Numbered from the stretch's first letter, positions 11,842-22,034 are shown. The stretch: 64,000 bases of DNA from Yarrowia lipolytica (GCF_001761485.1 NC_090771.1:2356001-2420000), one strand, 5' to 3'. The notes: generated by a model not told the origin, from the letters alone. Program-made: numbers and translations.

Positions 11842-12738
11842 CACGTGGATTCAAACATACAAGCTCATCAACTCGCTAAAATACGCTCGGCGAGCTACAC
11901 CCGCTTTGACTCGCTCTAGGCAGCGAATTAATTACCTCAGCCTTTTGTTTGAGTTTGAAATGCTAGATAGTGGTTCTAAAGAACGTCTAGGTTGGCCAGA
12001 GACGGCTTGTGGGGTTCTGTCACGTGTATGTGGGGGGGGGGGGTCGAGGGAATGTAGCCATAGAATGATGACGAGAGGAGGTAGGGAGAAGGGGACAGTT
12101 GGAATCAATCCATCACGCGCGATTGGTCAGAATGAACTGGTTGGAGCCACCATGTCACGTGACGATACTCTTCTTAGGTTCCACATGAACAACTTGCTTA
12201 GGTTCCACATGTAACATCCATTTTACATGCATAATGGAGTATGTGTAGCAGGCTTGGTTGGCCAAAACACCGCAAACGACACATCACCGGATTCCTCTCG
12301 ATCTCAGAAACAGTTATATCAACTCAGATCCAATCTAATCCATACACACACTCAGACGCAAGGCAATAACGCCTGCCTTCTCCCTCCATTCCAAACACGT
12401 GACCAATCAGCCAGAAATACCCTCCTTATACTCCCAACACCCCAATTAGCCTCCACACCAACTGTCTCACTCACATGTCAAGTATCGCCCATTCAAGCCC
12501 AACAGTAGCCATATCTCCAGATCCACAAATCACATTACAATTCCGAAAACAGCAGGTGACTACCCAGCCACCCACGTGACCCCCTAACCACCCACTCCCA
12601 TCCAGCCACCCACTCCCACGCTCCACCAACATCACGTGACCGAACCCAATCTCGCATGTGCCAAATGGAAATTTATTTTTCAGTTTAAACCCAGCTTAAT
12701 TATTCGACACGAGTCTAAGTGGATTTGGTTTTCACGTG
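11842..12738. promoter_or_regulatory. Cluster of seven CACGTG (E-box) motifs
   Basis: CACGTG lies at 11842, 12021, 12156, 12396, 12573, 12633 and 12733 (start positions), several in the extended form TCACGTGAC. Seven in 0.9 kb compares with roughly one per 4 kb by chance. In yeasts CACGTG is bound by bHLH factors such as Cbf1. The cluster is 2.1-3.0 kb upstream of the WOPR gene start, the nearest gene on that side. Confidence 0.6.
12173..12211. repeat. 15-nt direct repeat CTTAGGTTCCACATG
   Basis: Two exact copies with starts 24 bp apart lie within the CACGTG cluster, just after the 12156 site. A perfect 15-nt duplication at this spacing is unlikely by chance and may be paired protein-binding sites. 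Confidence 0.8.
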
Positions 12739-12769
12739 ACAGGGAATATTCCTGTGATCATGTGAGCAT

Positions 12770-13830
12770 ATGGAAGGGTTTTTTTAGGCGACTTGTTGTA
12801 TTTTTTTGGAGAGCAAAAAAAATTCCTTTCAAAAAAATTCGGCCGAAAAAAGTGGCTTGTATGTATGTGTCACGCTTGAAGGGTTGTTATCAGTGGCCAA
12901 TGAAAACAGGGTTAAGATTTTTCTCCAACTTTTACTTTTTTTTCCCTTTCGGTTAGTTTTGCCAGGGTTAGGGCGGAACTGGGATATTTCCCCCAAAATC
13001 CAAAAAATCCGATTTAGTTTTTCGTTTTGAAATAGGGCTAGGGGTGTGATAGCTGAAGGTATAGATGTTGATTTGGGTGGTAAAAAGTGGATATTGAATG
13101 GATTTGGGGATATTAATGGAATGAGAAAAACTGGGGCATTGTTTTGGTGGTAGTTTGGGCATTCTGGGTACAGTATGGGGGCAAATAAAATAGGGCTAGG
13201 GGTTTCCCTAACGAGAATTAGGGCTAGGGTATTGGTTTGGGAAGTGGAAGGAAAATATACAAAAGTCTGTCTTTTTTTTATGAGAAGTTTCTGTATTTTC
13301 TTGTCATTTTTATTTCTGTGGTCATGTGACTTCGTTTTTATTGTGAATGTTCAAAAATTTGTGTATTTTTCGCAATTATTTTTGCATTTGTTTTTGGCAA
13401 AAAATCGCTGTTAAAATAAACTCAAGCTCTTTATAACCGAGTGTGAAGATGAGACGGTACAAGTCGTTATCCAAGTATATTTGATTTTGATTTTGATTGT
13501 GGTTTTTGTTTGATTTTATTTTATATTTTGAATTTGGTTTTGAATTTGAATTTTTTTTTGTGTTTGATTTTAATTTTTGATTTTGGCGGAGGTTAGAACT
13601 AACCTGTACGAGCGAGGTAGATGAGCAACTTTGAGGGCGTGTGGTTTGGAGGGTGGTTGATTTTGGAGATTGGGTTTGTACTGGATATTTCGCGGAGGGC
13701 CGAAAATGGTGGATTTGGTGTGAATGTGAGCGTTGAGGTGGTTTCGGGGGGATGGGTGGGTGTGAGGAGGGTGTGAGGGGTCCGAGAGGACTCAAGAGGG
13801 TGTGAAAATGTCCGAGTTTGGGGAATTGTC
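12770..13830. other. T/G-rich strand-asymmetric block with TAGGGCTAGGG repeats
   Basis: The plus strand is strongly enriched in T and G with few C, including runs of TTTTGATTTTGATT type around 13480-13590. AATAGGGCTAGGGG occurs at 13031-13044 and 13189-13202, with a shorter copy at 13218-13230. The minus-strand frames across it are Asn/Lys/Gln/Pro-rich low-complexity translations and are not called as genes. Confidence 0.55.
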
Positions 13831-14866
13831 AATTTGTGCTTGTTGATAGTCTGGTCTCTGCGGTTTCCGGTGAGGTTATGAGTTGAACTGGTGAACTGGA
13901 CAGGGTCACAGTGTTCAACTCAGGGTGAGGTGGGAGATAATCGTACAACTACTATATTGTATATGAAACAAAGATTGGAACCAAAAAACTGGCCAAAGAG
14001 ATTATTGGCTGGGTCACCACTCGCTCGCAGTCTTCTCGACTTACTCACCATCAATCACCACCCATTCACTACTGAGTACTCACCACTTGCTCACTTTTCA
14101 TTTCGTCCAGCCGCCCCTGCCAGTTGGTCTAAGCTGCCACCTGACAACAAAGGGTCGCTGGTTTGCTTCTGTCTTCCGAGTTTGTCATTCTTTGCGGGAT
14201 TTACAAACGGGAAAATCGAGGGGGAATTTTGTGTAGCCGAGCGACGCGAACAAAATGACTGCTGCACCGATTTTGTTGTCATAATCTCAGTTTCTATTTT
14301 TTTGCGTCGTCGTCAACTCGTCTGGTGTTTTTTTCTGCCCCGTCTCTTTGGTCCACCTTGTTGCACCACCCATTTTTCCACTCTAACCATTTGTCAGACT
14401 CTCCTTGTCTGCACGCATGCATCTTGATGCATCTTTTGGGTGCGTCTAGCGTGCGGGCTTTGTATGTTTGAACTTTGCGGATTTTGCCACTTTTTGAAGT
14501 CAGTTTGCGGTTTGAGTTGCACGGTTTTAAGTGCGCAATATTGGGTTCATCGCCGGCCAGACGGGCCTGTAGCAGGTGGAATACTATCTCCACAGCCACA
14601 AAATAAGTCGCATTTTGCAGGCCGCGTTGGGCTGACCACTTCTGTGTCATTTTATGCCATACCTTTTGCCCCCAAACCCCCCCACCAGACTCGCCCCTCC
14701 GAACACACTTTCATTCCTCCAAAACTCTAACCTTACCCAAACCCTTTATCCACCATACTTAAACCCAGCGTGACCCATAAACTCAAACCCGAGAGCGCGA
14801 GTCCACTTCGATTGAACACACCGTACCAGAACACAACCCTCTCGAACCCTTCTCCTCAGACACACA

Positions 14867-16417
14867 ATGTCCATCCAACCCACCTTCAACGGCTACGTGG
14901 GCACCATCCACGACGCCCTGCTGCTGTTCCAGGCCACCATCAACGGCCTGCTCATGCCAGTGTCGCGACGACCGCACGACAGAGAGCGAGCCGGCATCAT
15001 CAAGTCCGGAGCTGTTTTCATCTTCTCCGAGCAAGGCGCTGGCATCAAGCGATGGACCGACGGAATCTCGTGGTCGCCGTCGCGAATTCTCGGCAACTTT
15101 CTTGTCTACCGACAGCTGGAAAAGCCGTTTGGACCTGGCGAGAAGAAACGGGCCGCCAAAAAAACCAAGATTGAAGACTCCAGCCCCACCCTGCCGTCGC
15201 CCGGAGGAGCCCGAGGCGGCAATGGAGGAGCTGCCGGAGGCGCTGGAGCCCCTGGAGCCCCCGGACAGACCCGTTACAACCCCTACCCCGGACAGAACAC
15301 AAACGCCGGCGGCTACAACGACTACAACTATGACGGCTCCGGCGCCCCCGCAGGAGGAGCGTCCACAGGCCCCAGCCCCTCGTCGGAGCGATCTCTGGTC
15401 GGCTCGCTCGTCGACTCGTACGGCTTCAAGGAGAACGGTCTCATCAAAAAGACCATCTCCATTGTCGTGTCCGGAATCCACCACCACATGGTCTCCTACT
15501 ACAAGCCCGACGATGTGCTCAACGGCAAGTTCATGACCCCCTCCGAGACGGAGGGCATTCGAGAACTGCCCATCACCGAGGAGCTCATCAAGCGACAAAA
15601 CTTCCGAATCCCCCCGGACTCTCTCAACACCACCCCCGGCCAGTCTTACTCCCACAACGGAGGCATGTACGCCGGAGGAGCGTCCTGGAGCCGGAGGAGC
15701 TGCCGGTGTGGCCGCTTCCAACTCCGGAGCTGGCGCCACCACCGCCTCCAACACCCCTTTTTGCTCCCCCCCAGCCCCAGCAGATGCCCCTACTATGGCC
15801 AGGGCTCCTACTACAACCAGCAGTTCCAGCCACAGATGCCCCCTCCCATTGGCCGACCCCAGGGATACCCTTCGCACCCCCAGGGCTCGCAATCGGCCCC
15901 TGGACAGTACCCCCAGAGTTACCCCGCCGACTACGACCCTGCCGCCGCCTCTGGTGACCAGCGTGGCTACGTGAGCGGCTACCGACCCTTCACCACCGCT
16001 CTTCCCGGTATCTCGGGCTCCAACGCCCCCACTGGTGCCGCAGGAGGAGCCGCCGGAGCCGCCCACGCCTCCGCTGGCGGTGCTGAGCAGCCCCATCACG
16101 GCTACTACTACAACCAGGGAGCCCCTGGTCACCCCGAGCAGGGAGCCGCCAATGGTGCCTCCTCCGCACACGCCCAGTCTTCCCAGGGCGGTGCTGGCCA
16201 GGGTGCTTCTCCCTCGCTACCTCCTCTCGGTGGTGAGTACAGCAGTGGAGCTCCCTCCAACTACTCGGCCATGGACCCCCGAAAGCTGCCCGAGGGCGGT
16301 GCTTCCCAGAGCTCCACTCCCGCGGGCTCCACCCCCACACAGGCGCCTGCTCCTCACGGCCCTCTTGCCGCTGGCCAGAGAGGCTACGGCGGCAACTACA
16401 GCAACCCTTCGTGGTAA
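14867..16417 (+). CDS. WOPR-domain (Gti1/Pac2, Wor1/Ryp1-like) transcription regulator
   Basis: A 516-codon frame for a WOPR DNA-binding regulator of the Wor1/Ryp1/Mit1/Sge1 family, which control morphology switching and development in fungi. The first half-domain spans residues 1-90 with the hallmark GYVGTIHDALLLFQA and KRWTDGISWSPSRILGNFLVYR. The second, about 176-225, includes GLIKKTISI and HHHMVSYY. A Gly/Ala/Pro linker separates them. The C-terminal half is rich in Gln, Tyr, Pro and Gly, typical of activation or phase-separating tails. Residues about 272-307 (15680-15790) are unlike the rest, rich in Arg and Cys (SWSRRSCRCGRF), while the +1 frame there reads Gly/Ala/Ser-rich; frame appears to be lost and regained. 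The domain assignment is very secure; the exact C-terminal sequence is not. Confidence 0.93.
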   Translation: MSIQPTFNGYVGTIHDALLLFQATINGLLMPVSRRPHDRERAGIIKSGAVFIFSEQGAGIKRWTDGISWSPSRILGNFLVYRQLEKPFGPGEKKRAAKKTKIEDSSPTLPSPGGARGGNGGAAGGAGAPGAPGQTRYNPYPGQNTNAGGYNDYNYDGSGAPAGGASTGPSPSSERSLVGSLVDSYGFKENGLIKKTISIVVSGIHHHMVSYYKPDDVLNGKFMTPSETEGIRELPITEELIKRQNFRIPPDSLNTTPGQSYSHNGGMYAGGASWSRRSCRCGRFQLRSWRHHRLQHPFLLPPSPSRCPYYGQGSYYNQQFQPQMPPPIGRPQGYPSHPQGSQSAPGQYPQSYPADYDPAAASGDQRGYVSGYRPFTTALPGISGSNAPTGAAGGAAGAAHASAGGAEQPHHGYYYNQGAPGHPEQGAANGASSAHAQSSQGGAGQGASPSLPPLGGEYSSGAPSNYSAMDPRKLPEGGASQSSTPAGSTPTQAPAPHGPLAAGQRGYGGNYSNPSW

Positions 16418-18521
16418 GTGGTTGAGTAGCGTGTCTCGGAGCGTTTCCTCGCGTTTCTTCGCGTTTCTAGCGTTGCTGAGTCCGTGCTTTGCACATGCTC
16501 AAAGAGCGAAAACCACTGCGGTGGAGTAACGAGTGCTGGGTCAATGCCGGCTTTTTTTATTATAGATTGTATTAGTAACGGATGGTGTTTTTGACAACTG
16601 AGTGTAGCGTAGATGTAGGCGGTAGAGAGTATTTGTAGAACCAACCGGAGTATTCAGAAGGGGGTTTGTCACGAGTGGTGTAACAAGACACCATGGTCTT
16701 GAATGTGAAATGTGCCAGTTTCCAGATGGCGGAATCTCTGGAGTTCAGGGGTTGTTCAGATGTTTTTTTTTTGATGTTATTTTTTGATGTTTTTGGGCGC
16801 TTTTGGTCATAAGATGATAGACGGGTAGTATAGAGCGTAGAGCGACGTTGAGTGACGTTGAGTGATGCGGAGTGATATAGACAACTACAGCACATACAAT
16901 ATAACAATGTCCAAGATTGGCGATCCATCTATGGGAGATCTATGACATCCGATACTGATGTTACTATCATCCTGAATTCTCGTCTCTGTTACACAATCTT
17001 GAACTTGATACAATCATTGTTCAAGTTGGAATCGAAGTGGCTGCTGGCTAACAATATCTCTTGCTCCAATTCTCCCGTGAAGTTCAAATTTCCCGTAAAG
17101 ACGCCTTTTTTCGACATTGGAGCACCATTTCCACTTATTGGACTTCCACACCCAAGGTCAGCTCAGTACGAAACTCGTATGCAGCATGTCAAAGTACATG
17201 GCAAAAAGCACACCGGTGTCGACAGGACCTGCTACCACCGTCGACACCGCACTCTGATCCAATCTACCTCTTGTATGTCTTGTCTAAGCTCTAAGTCAGA
17301 CCGCTCCCCACATTGGAAAAAAACTCCAACTTATTTTCGGTTGGAGTTTCGTTGTTGTGATGCAGATGTTAGTTTTGCTACGGGGTTGGTTTTGGCCCGA
17401 GTTTTTTGGCGCAATTGAGGGATTGGACGTGTAAAAATGAGTATCTGGATACAAACACGTCTGCTGAATCATTTTATCAACTCAGAATCCGTCATTTTAT
17501 CCTGTACCTCCGGCAATATGGGTCCCCGTATCACCTTCCAAACCTAAGCTAATCAAACTAAACAGTTATAGTTGGCATACAGTTGGGAATACAGTTGGAC
17601 TGGCATATAGTTTGAATTTCATAGAGTTGAGTTTCAGGGCAGAGTTCAGACAAGTCGTGGAGAGAGATGAGCTCTGGAGCAGAGGGAGCCAAAGGGAGAC
17701 TGCAAAGCGACCAGTGTTTTTGTGGCCATCACGTGAGACGAAAAAGACCAACCTCACGTGCCACTTGTGACTGTTTTTTCGTGTTTTGTTGTCATAGTGT
17801 TCGTGTTTTGTTCTTGTTTTTGGGAGTAAATAGTTCATGGAGTATTTTTGTCAGAAGGTGTAATGTGTACAATTGCTCCCAAAGTGGGTTTGGATGGTTC
17901 GATTGCGCTGAAATTTTGACACGGCAACAATGGGACTGACGGGAATAAGTAAATATCTTTAGATTCCCACAAATACCTCATTTACGTCTTCGAACGAGGC
18001 CCCAATATGGCCCTTTCGGTCCCCCGTTGCCTGGATAACCATAATTACACTCTTTTTAATTTGGCTCCAACTCTGAAATTCTTGATGAGCAAAAAGTTTT
18101 GGTTTAGAGTACCGGCTGGAGTGAGTTTGCAACGGTGATGAGATGTAGATGTTTCGGAAGAGAGCGTGGGATATTGGTCGCCGGCGTGTGTCGGGTTTGC
18201 CAGACGGCCAGCTTGCCCGGCTTTGTGTTTGAAGGCAACCCGCCGCCGGCCCCTTCTCCATTTGGCACAGCCCCGTTTGGCAGCAACCTGTAGGGGCGGC
18301 GGAGGTGGGGGGACCCACTTGGTTGATTTGGCCCTTTTTTCTTTTCGCCGCTCGGTTTTTCGTTTCGGCAGTCTTTGCACAAAATGGAGAGCTAGCCGAA
18401 TGGATGTCGGACAAATACCTGCTGCTAGCGCCGTCAGTTAGTAGCGTGCTAGTCCTGACAAAGACAAGTGTCGTTTTGGTGCGGTGCTAAATACACAAAG
18501 ACTGACAGGAGAGAGAAAGAG

Positions 18522-18524
<3 letters not shown>

Positions 18525-18580
<56 letters not shown>
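18525..18580. repeat. (GA)28 microsatellite
   Basis: A pure GA dinucleotide run of 56 nt, flanked on the left by an impure GAGAGAAAGAGAAC stretch from about 18508. It gives rise to long artificial Arg/Glu or Ser/Leu frames on both strands. Confidence 0.97.
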
Positions 18581-18583
<3 letters not shown>

Positions 18584-19380
18584 ACAGAAGTGATGGGTTG
18601 GGTTGTGATGATACGAAGATGGTGCTTGTCCCAACTCCGATGAAGGATGTGTGCAATTGTCGAGACTCGCACTGTGGCGACCTCGACGTTCAGAGAGCTG
18701 GTATCCGAGTGGCGTCTGCTGGATCTCGGAATTATAGCGCCTTTCAATAGACGTGATTAGACCGACGCTTCCGTATAAGTCCGGTCTATGGCTGCCAAAA
18801 CGAACCATGGCGGGAGATTTGGACCAAGACCAGTGCTTTGACAGCAGAATGACAGCCCTCGGACATGCAAGAGCAAGTGAGCGACGACGATATAGAACGA
18901 TATTGGAGCGGCTAAGGTGACTGCCTCCGTGATACGGTACATTCTGTGGCATTCTGTGGCATTCTGTCGGCGTCCAGTCTGTACGGCGTTTGAGCAATAC
19001 GTGGTCATCTATGCGTCAAGCACGACGAAGAGGACGTCGTCTGCCGAGATGGGAAGGCTTGAGCGAACTCAGTCAGGAATCAGTTCTGATCAACTCCTTG
19101 ATCAGCTCCCACAAGCTCCTCGACAGCTTCTCGACCGCGACATCCTCCACCAGACCTTCGATGTCCTCGACCACACCCTCAACATCCGGCACCTGCTGAT
19201 TTTCATATTCTGGAATTGGCCGTTGTCGTCTACCCAGTCTCGCAGTATGTACAGTACTTGTAGTTCTCAAAGGCTCCACTTCTCGTTTTTTGCGCTTTTC
19301 ATGGCGCCCTTCCCTTTCGGTCACCCCACCAAAAAACAAGCAACCCGGGTTCGATTCCGGCACCCGCAGTCTGGACCGCA

Positions 19381-19450
19381 ACAATAAAGAAAGAAGAAAG
19401 AAAGTAAGAAAGAAAGACAAACAAAAAATAAAAAAACAATAAAAAAACAA
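19381..19450. repeat. A-rich tract (AAAG/AAAC type)
   Basis: About 70 nt of nearly pure A with interspersed G and then C, beginning AATAAAGAAAGAAG. It follows directly after the sequence GGTTCGATTCC (19348-19358) and a CGCAGTCTG motif; see the findings for a possible retroposed origin. Confidence 0.8.
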
Positions 19451-20090
19451 CAAAAAACAACCACCTGGACTTGCATACACGAGGAGCAAGGAGGGCGTAT
19501 GACCAGGTAAGTATGATAATGAGCTGGTCTAGACGCGCGTACACTCGTAATCTGAAGACAGTGGAGACTGCGTGAGGGGTTCAAGGAATGGGTTTTACAG
19601 CAGTGGCATACACTGATGATGGTCAGAACACGATGAAAGCTGCCAGTGACAGAGCCCTGAAAACTGACAACTATCAATATCAGAGAGCTCATGATCATTA
19701 CACAAAGCTCATCTTCACACAGATCGCGGTCATCGTTCACCGAAACAAACGACAGTCCTCTCCTCTGACCTCATCTCCTCATGCACCTGTGGGCGGCTGA
19801 GATGGTCTGACAGGAGAAGTCCGATATCTTAGATTGCGTTCCAAAGTTTCAAATACGGCTTATCGTGGAGGTTCTTTTGAGGTTGTCAAACTGTTGAAAC
19901 TGTCAAAACTGGAAGATCTACAGATATCATCAGCTACTGTACGTATGTACGAGTATGTAAGTAGGTGGTGTACATACTATAGCTACCTGTTCTGAGAGAC
20001 AATCTACTAGCACAATCTGTACGAGTACCATTTAAGTACAATATGTACGGTATATACTGTACCTTCAAGTATTATACTATACCATTCAAG

Positions 20091-20128
20091 TACATACTCG
20101 AATGTACAGTACATACTCGAATGTACAG
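20091..20128. repeat. 19-nt perfect tandem duplication TACATACTCGAATGTACAG
   Basis: Two perfect copies (20091-20109, 20110-20128) followed by a partial third. The surrounding 200 bp are full of GTAC-centred near-palindromes such as TGTACAGTACATACT, a word type seen in many intergenic spaces of this window. Confidence 0.9.
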
Positions 20129-21011
20129 TACATACTACAGTACTACTGTATATACTATTCAAGTGCGACGTTATATATATACTGTAAATACTCCCCGCTC
20201 ATCTACGATCACGACATAGAACAGTCTCAGTTTCGTACACAGAGCCTCCTCGGACTTCCATGGCTAGAATTGAGCTGACTTACAGTAGTCTTACCGAGCC
20301 TTGCTGAGTCGACTCCTGCTTAGCTGACTCTACGAGTCATGTACAGTATGTAGTCTACTACAATACATACTGCCTCTGAGTTACTCCCTGAGTTGGCTAC
20401 AACATGTACCATACTACTACTTGTAGTACCGTACTCGTGCCGTACCGTATCCATCAACGGTAATTTGATGTAACTATCCTCAGTACAACCTGTGCCACCC
20501 GAAACACTTGCTGCGGCTCTCATGAGCTGTTTATGCGGTTGGACGAGGAGGTTTGGGTCTCCCACGTGGATTTCTAGTTGCCAGACTAAAGTTGTTTGTT
20601 GAAAGACCCGGTTTGTAGTGAAATATACCGTCAGCCCTGTCATTCAAACAAGGCTTCCGTGCCCCACGAGTCGCTCTCCACCACCACTTGTCGCTTGGCT
20701 CCAAGACTTTCAGCCTTTCATTTCAGACTTTCATTTCAGACTTGTGGCACCTAGAGTTGCAGTATCTTCGGCCAATGCCCAGGAGATTGGACTGACATTT
20801 ATCAGATCTGCAGTAAAAGTAGGAGATGTCACAATTTCGGGTTCTTACGCAACTAAATAGCTCACGAGACATGATTATATGCCCACTCGACCAAGTATTT
20901 CCAGCACGGCTCTGTTGGTGTCACGTGAAATCACTCCACCAAAAATGCTCGTCTATGCAGCGTCATGTCCTCCCCAAGGTTAAATTCCGCTGAGCTCTTT
21001 TCGCTGCAGAC

Positions 21012-21018
21012 TATATTA
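21012..21018 (+). promoter_or_regulatory. TATA-like element of ATX1
   Basis: TATATTA lies 55 bp before the ATX1 start codon, with a TCACGTGA site further up at 20931-20938. Distance and orientation fit a yeast core promoter, but AT-rich words are common, so this is tentative. Confidence 0.4.
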
Positions 21019-21072
21019 ACAGAGAGTCGATCTCAACTTGTCCCACCAACTTTGTCAACACACAATCACAAA

Positions 21073-21761
21073 ATGGCCCACGAATACAAGTACGACGTTG
21101 CCATGTCCTGTTCCGGTGAGTAGGATTGGAGGTGGTGGAGTTGGTAGTGGTGGAGTTGGTAGTAGTGGAGTTGGTAGTGGTGGAGTTGGTAGTGGTGGAA
21201 GTTAGCAGTTGATGACGACGACGATGACGAAGAAGCTCTCAAAAGATGGAGATGGGTCATGGTATGAAGTTCGGTGATAATGTCCATGTCATAATGCTGT
21301 TATCAGTCCTGTTTTTGCTCAATGAGTGTTAAGACAGATCAGGAATCATGATGCTCGACCACCGAATCAACCGAAAACTTCGGGATCAATGCTGTTCATG
21401 TCCATGAATCTATTCCCTGTGGATTTGATTACGTGGTTGCACTTCATCACGGCTCATGACCACGCCCTTAATGCTGTTTTCAAAAAAGTTCTGGTACTGG
21501 TGATTGATCTTACTGGTCTGACGCCACTATGACCTGCCAGTCTACTACTTGTACTCAGTCAACCCATTCTTGGCTAACTCAGGATGCTCCAACGCTGTGA
21601 ACCGAGTCCTTCAGAAGAAGGAGGGTGTCACCTCTGTCGACATCGACCTTGAGAAGCAGTCTGTGCTCGTCAAGACAGACGACGCCGTCTCCTACGACGA
21701 CGTTCTCGCCACCATCGCCAAGACCGGCAAGAAGGTCAACGGTGGTCAGGTCATTGCCTAA
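21073..21761 (+). CDS. ATX1: Atx1-type copper metallochaperone, two exons
   Basis: Exon 1 is 21073-21115 and exon 2 is 21583-21761, joined in phase to give 73 aa. The donor is GTGAGT at 21116 and the acceptor follows GGCTAACTCAG, a branch point placed directly before the CAG, as is usual in Yarrowia. The junction restores the metal-binding motif MSCSGC (residues 11-16, Cys13 and Cys16), which no single frame contains. The remainder (SNAVNRVLQKKEGV, VDIDLEKQSVLV, a KTGKK loop near the end) matches the Atx1 fold at its usual length of about 73 aa. Atx1 carries Cu(I) in the cytosol to the P-type ATPase Ccc2 in the Golgi and protects against oxidative stress. The CACGTG site and TATA-like box upstream are probable promoter elements. 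Confidence 0.95.
21116..21582 (+). other. Intron of ATX1 with 15-nt tandem repeats
   Basis: A 467-nt intron, GTGAGT to CTAACTCAG. Its first part (about 21131-21205) contains roughly five copies of a 15-nt GGTGGAGTTGGTAGT unit, G/T-rich on the transcribed sense strand. The rest shows no further feature. Confidence 0.92.
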
Positions 21762-22034
21762 ATGTAACTTATTTAATGAGATGTATGAGATGAAATGAGG
21801 TCGTCCGCATGTAATACACAGGAGCAAGCAAATGGACTGAATAGGTCTCCAGTATGAATACGAATACTACACCAATGCTTAAAAATACATATGAATACAT
21901 ACACACCGTCTGAGATTCAGTTGTCAGACGTCTATATATTCCCGCGACTCTTCATCTGTCCTTTTTGCTTGTCCGAGCCGGAAGATACACTTGATTCGGA
22001 AGCCTCCACTCTGCCCAGAAGCGTACTGCTTCGT

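Larger units (their letters stand above)
7687..14866. other. 7.2 kb region without a convincing gene, upstream of the WOPR regulator
   Basis: No open frame here has recognisable homology. Contents: an AT-rich 3' flank of the DUF300 gene (7800-8000); a weak split-ORF candidate near 8636-9000; GC-balanced sequence with short overlapping frames (9400-11700); a CACGTG cluster (11842-12738); a 15-nt direct repeat (12173-12187 and 12197-12211); a T/G-rich skewed block (12770-13830); and a C/A-rich leader-like stretch directly before 14867. The size and the motif load suggest a large regulatory region for the WOPR gene, or unrecognised non-coding RNA genes. Confidence 0.5.
16418..21072. other. 4.6 kb sparse region between the WOPR gene and ATX1
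   Basis: Two CACGTG sites lie near 17739 and 17755, and one at 20932-20937 close to ATX1. A 56-nt GA microsatellite, an A/G-rich tract (19381-19450) preceded by a tRNA B-box-like sequence, and a TACTTGTAC/GTACATACT-rich block (19930-20170) are present. Open frames (16942-17418 plus, 18917-19387 plus, 19073-19489 minus) overlap each other on opposite strands and none matches a known family. Confidence 0.5.

Noticed and set aside
13376-13832. Minus-strand Asn/Lys/Gln/Pro-rich frames of 77-139 codons
   Set aside because: Low-complexity translation of a T/G-skewed tract; both overlapping frames are equally open.
14783-16171. 462-codon minus-strand frame opposite the WOPR gene
   Set aside because: Gly/Val/Ser-rich translation created by the GC-rich third positions of the sense gene; no family match, while the sense strand has a certain WOPR domain.
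16942-17418. 158-codon plus-strand frame
   Set aside because: Cys/His/Ser-rich without domain pattern; a second plus-strand frame is open over the same DNA, and no promoter or homolog is visible.
18449-18997. 182-codon minus-strand frame
   Set aside because: Its length depends on the GA microsatellite, which is open in both purine and pyrimidine readings.
19300-19375. tRNA gene ending at GGTTCGATTCCGGCACCCGCA
   Set aside because: The T-arm stem does not pair fully, no matching 5' acceptor strand or A box lies 70-90 nt upstream, and no T-run terminator follows.
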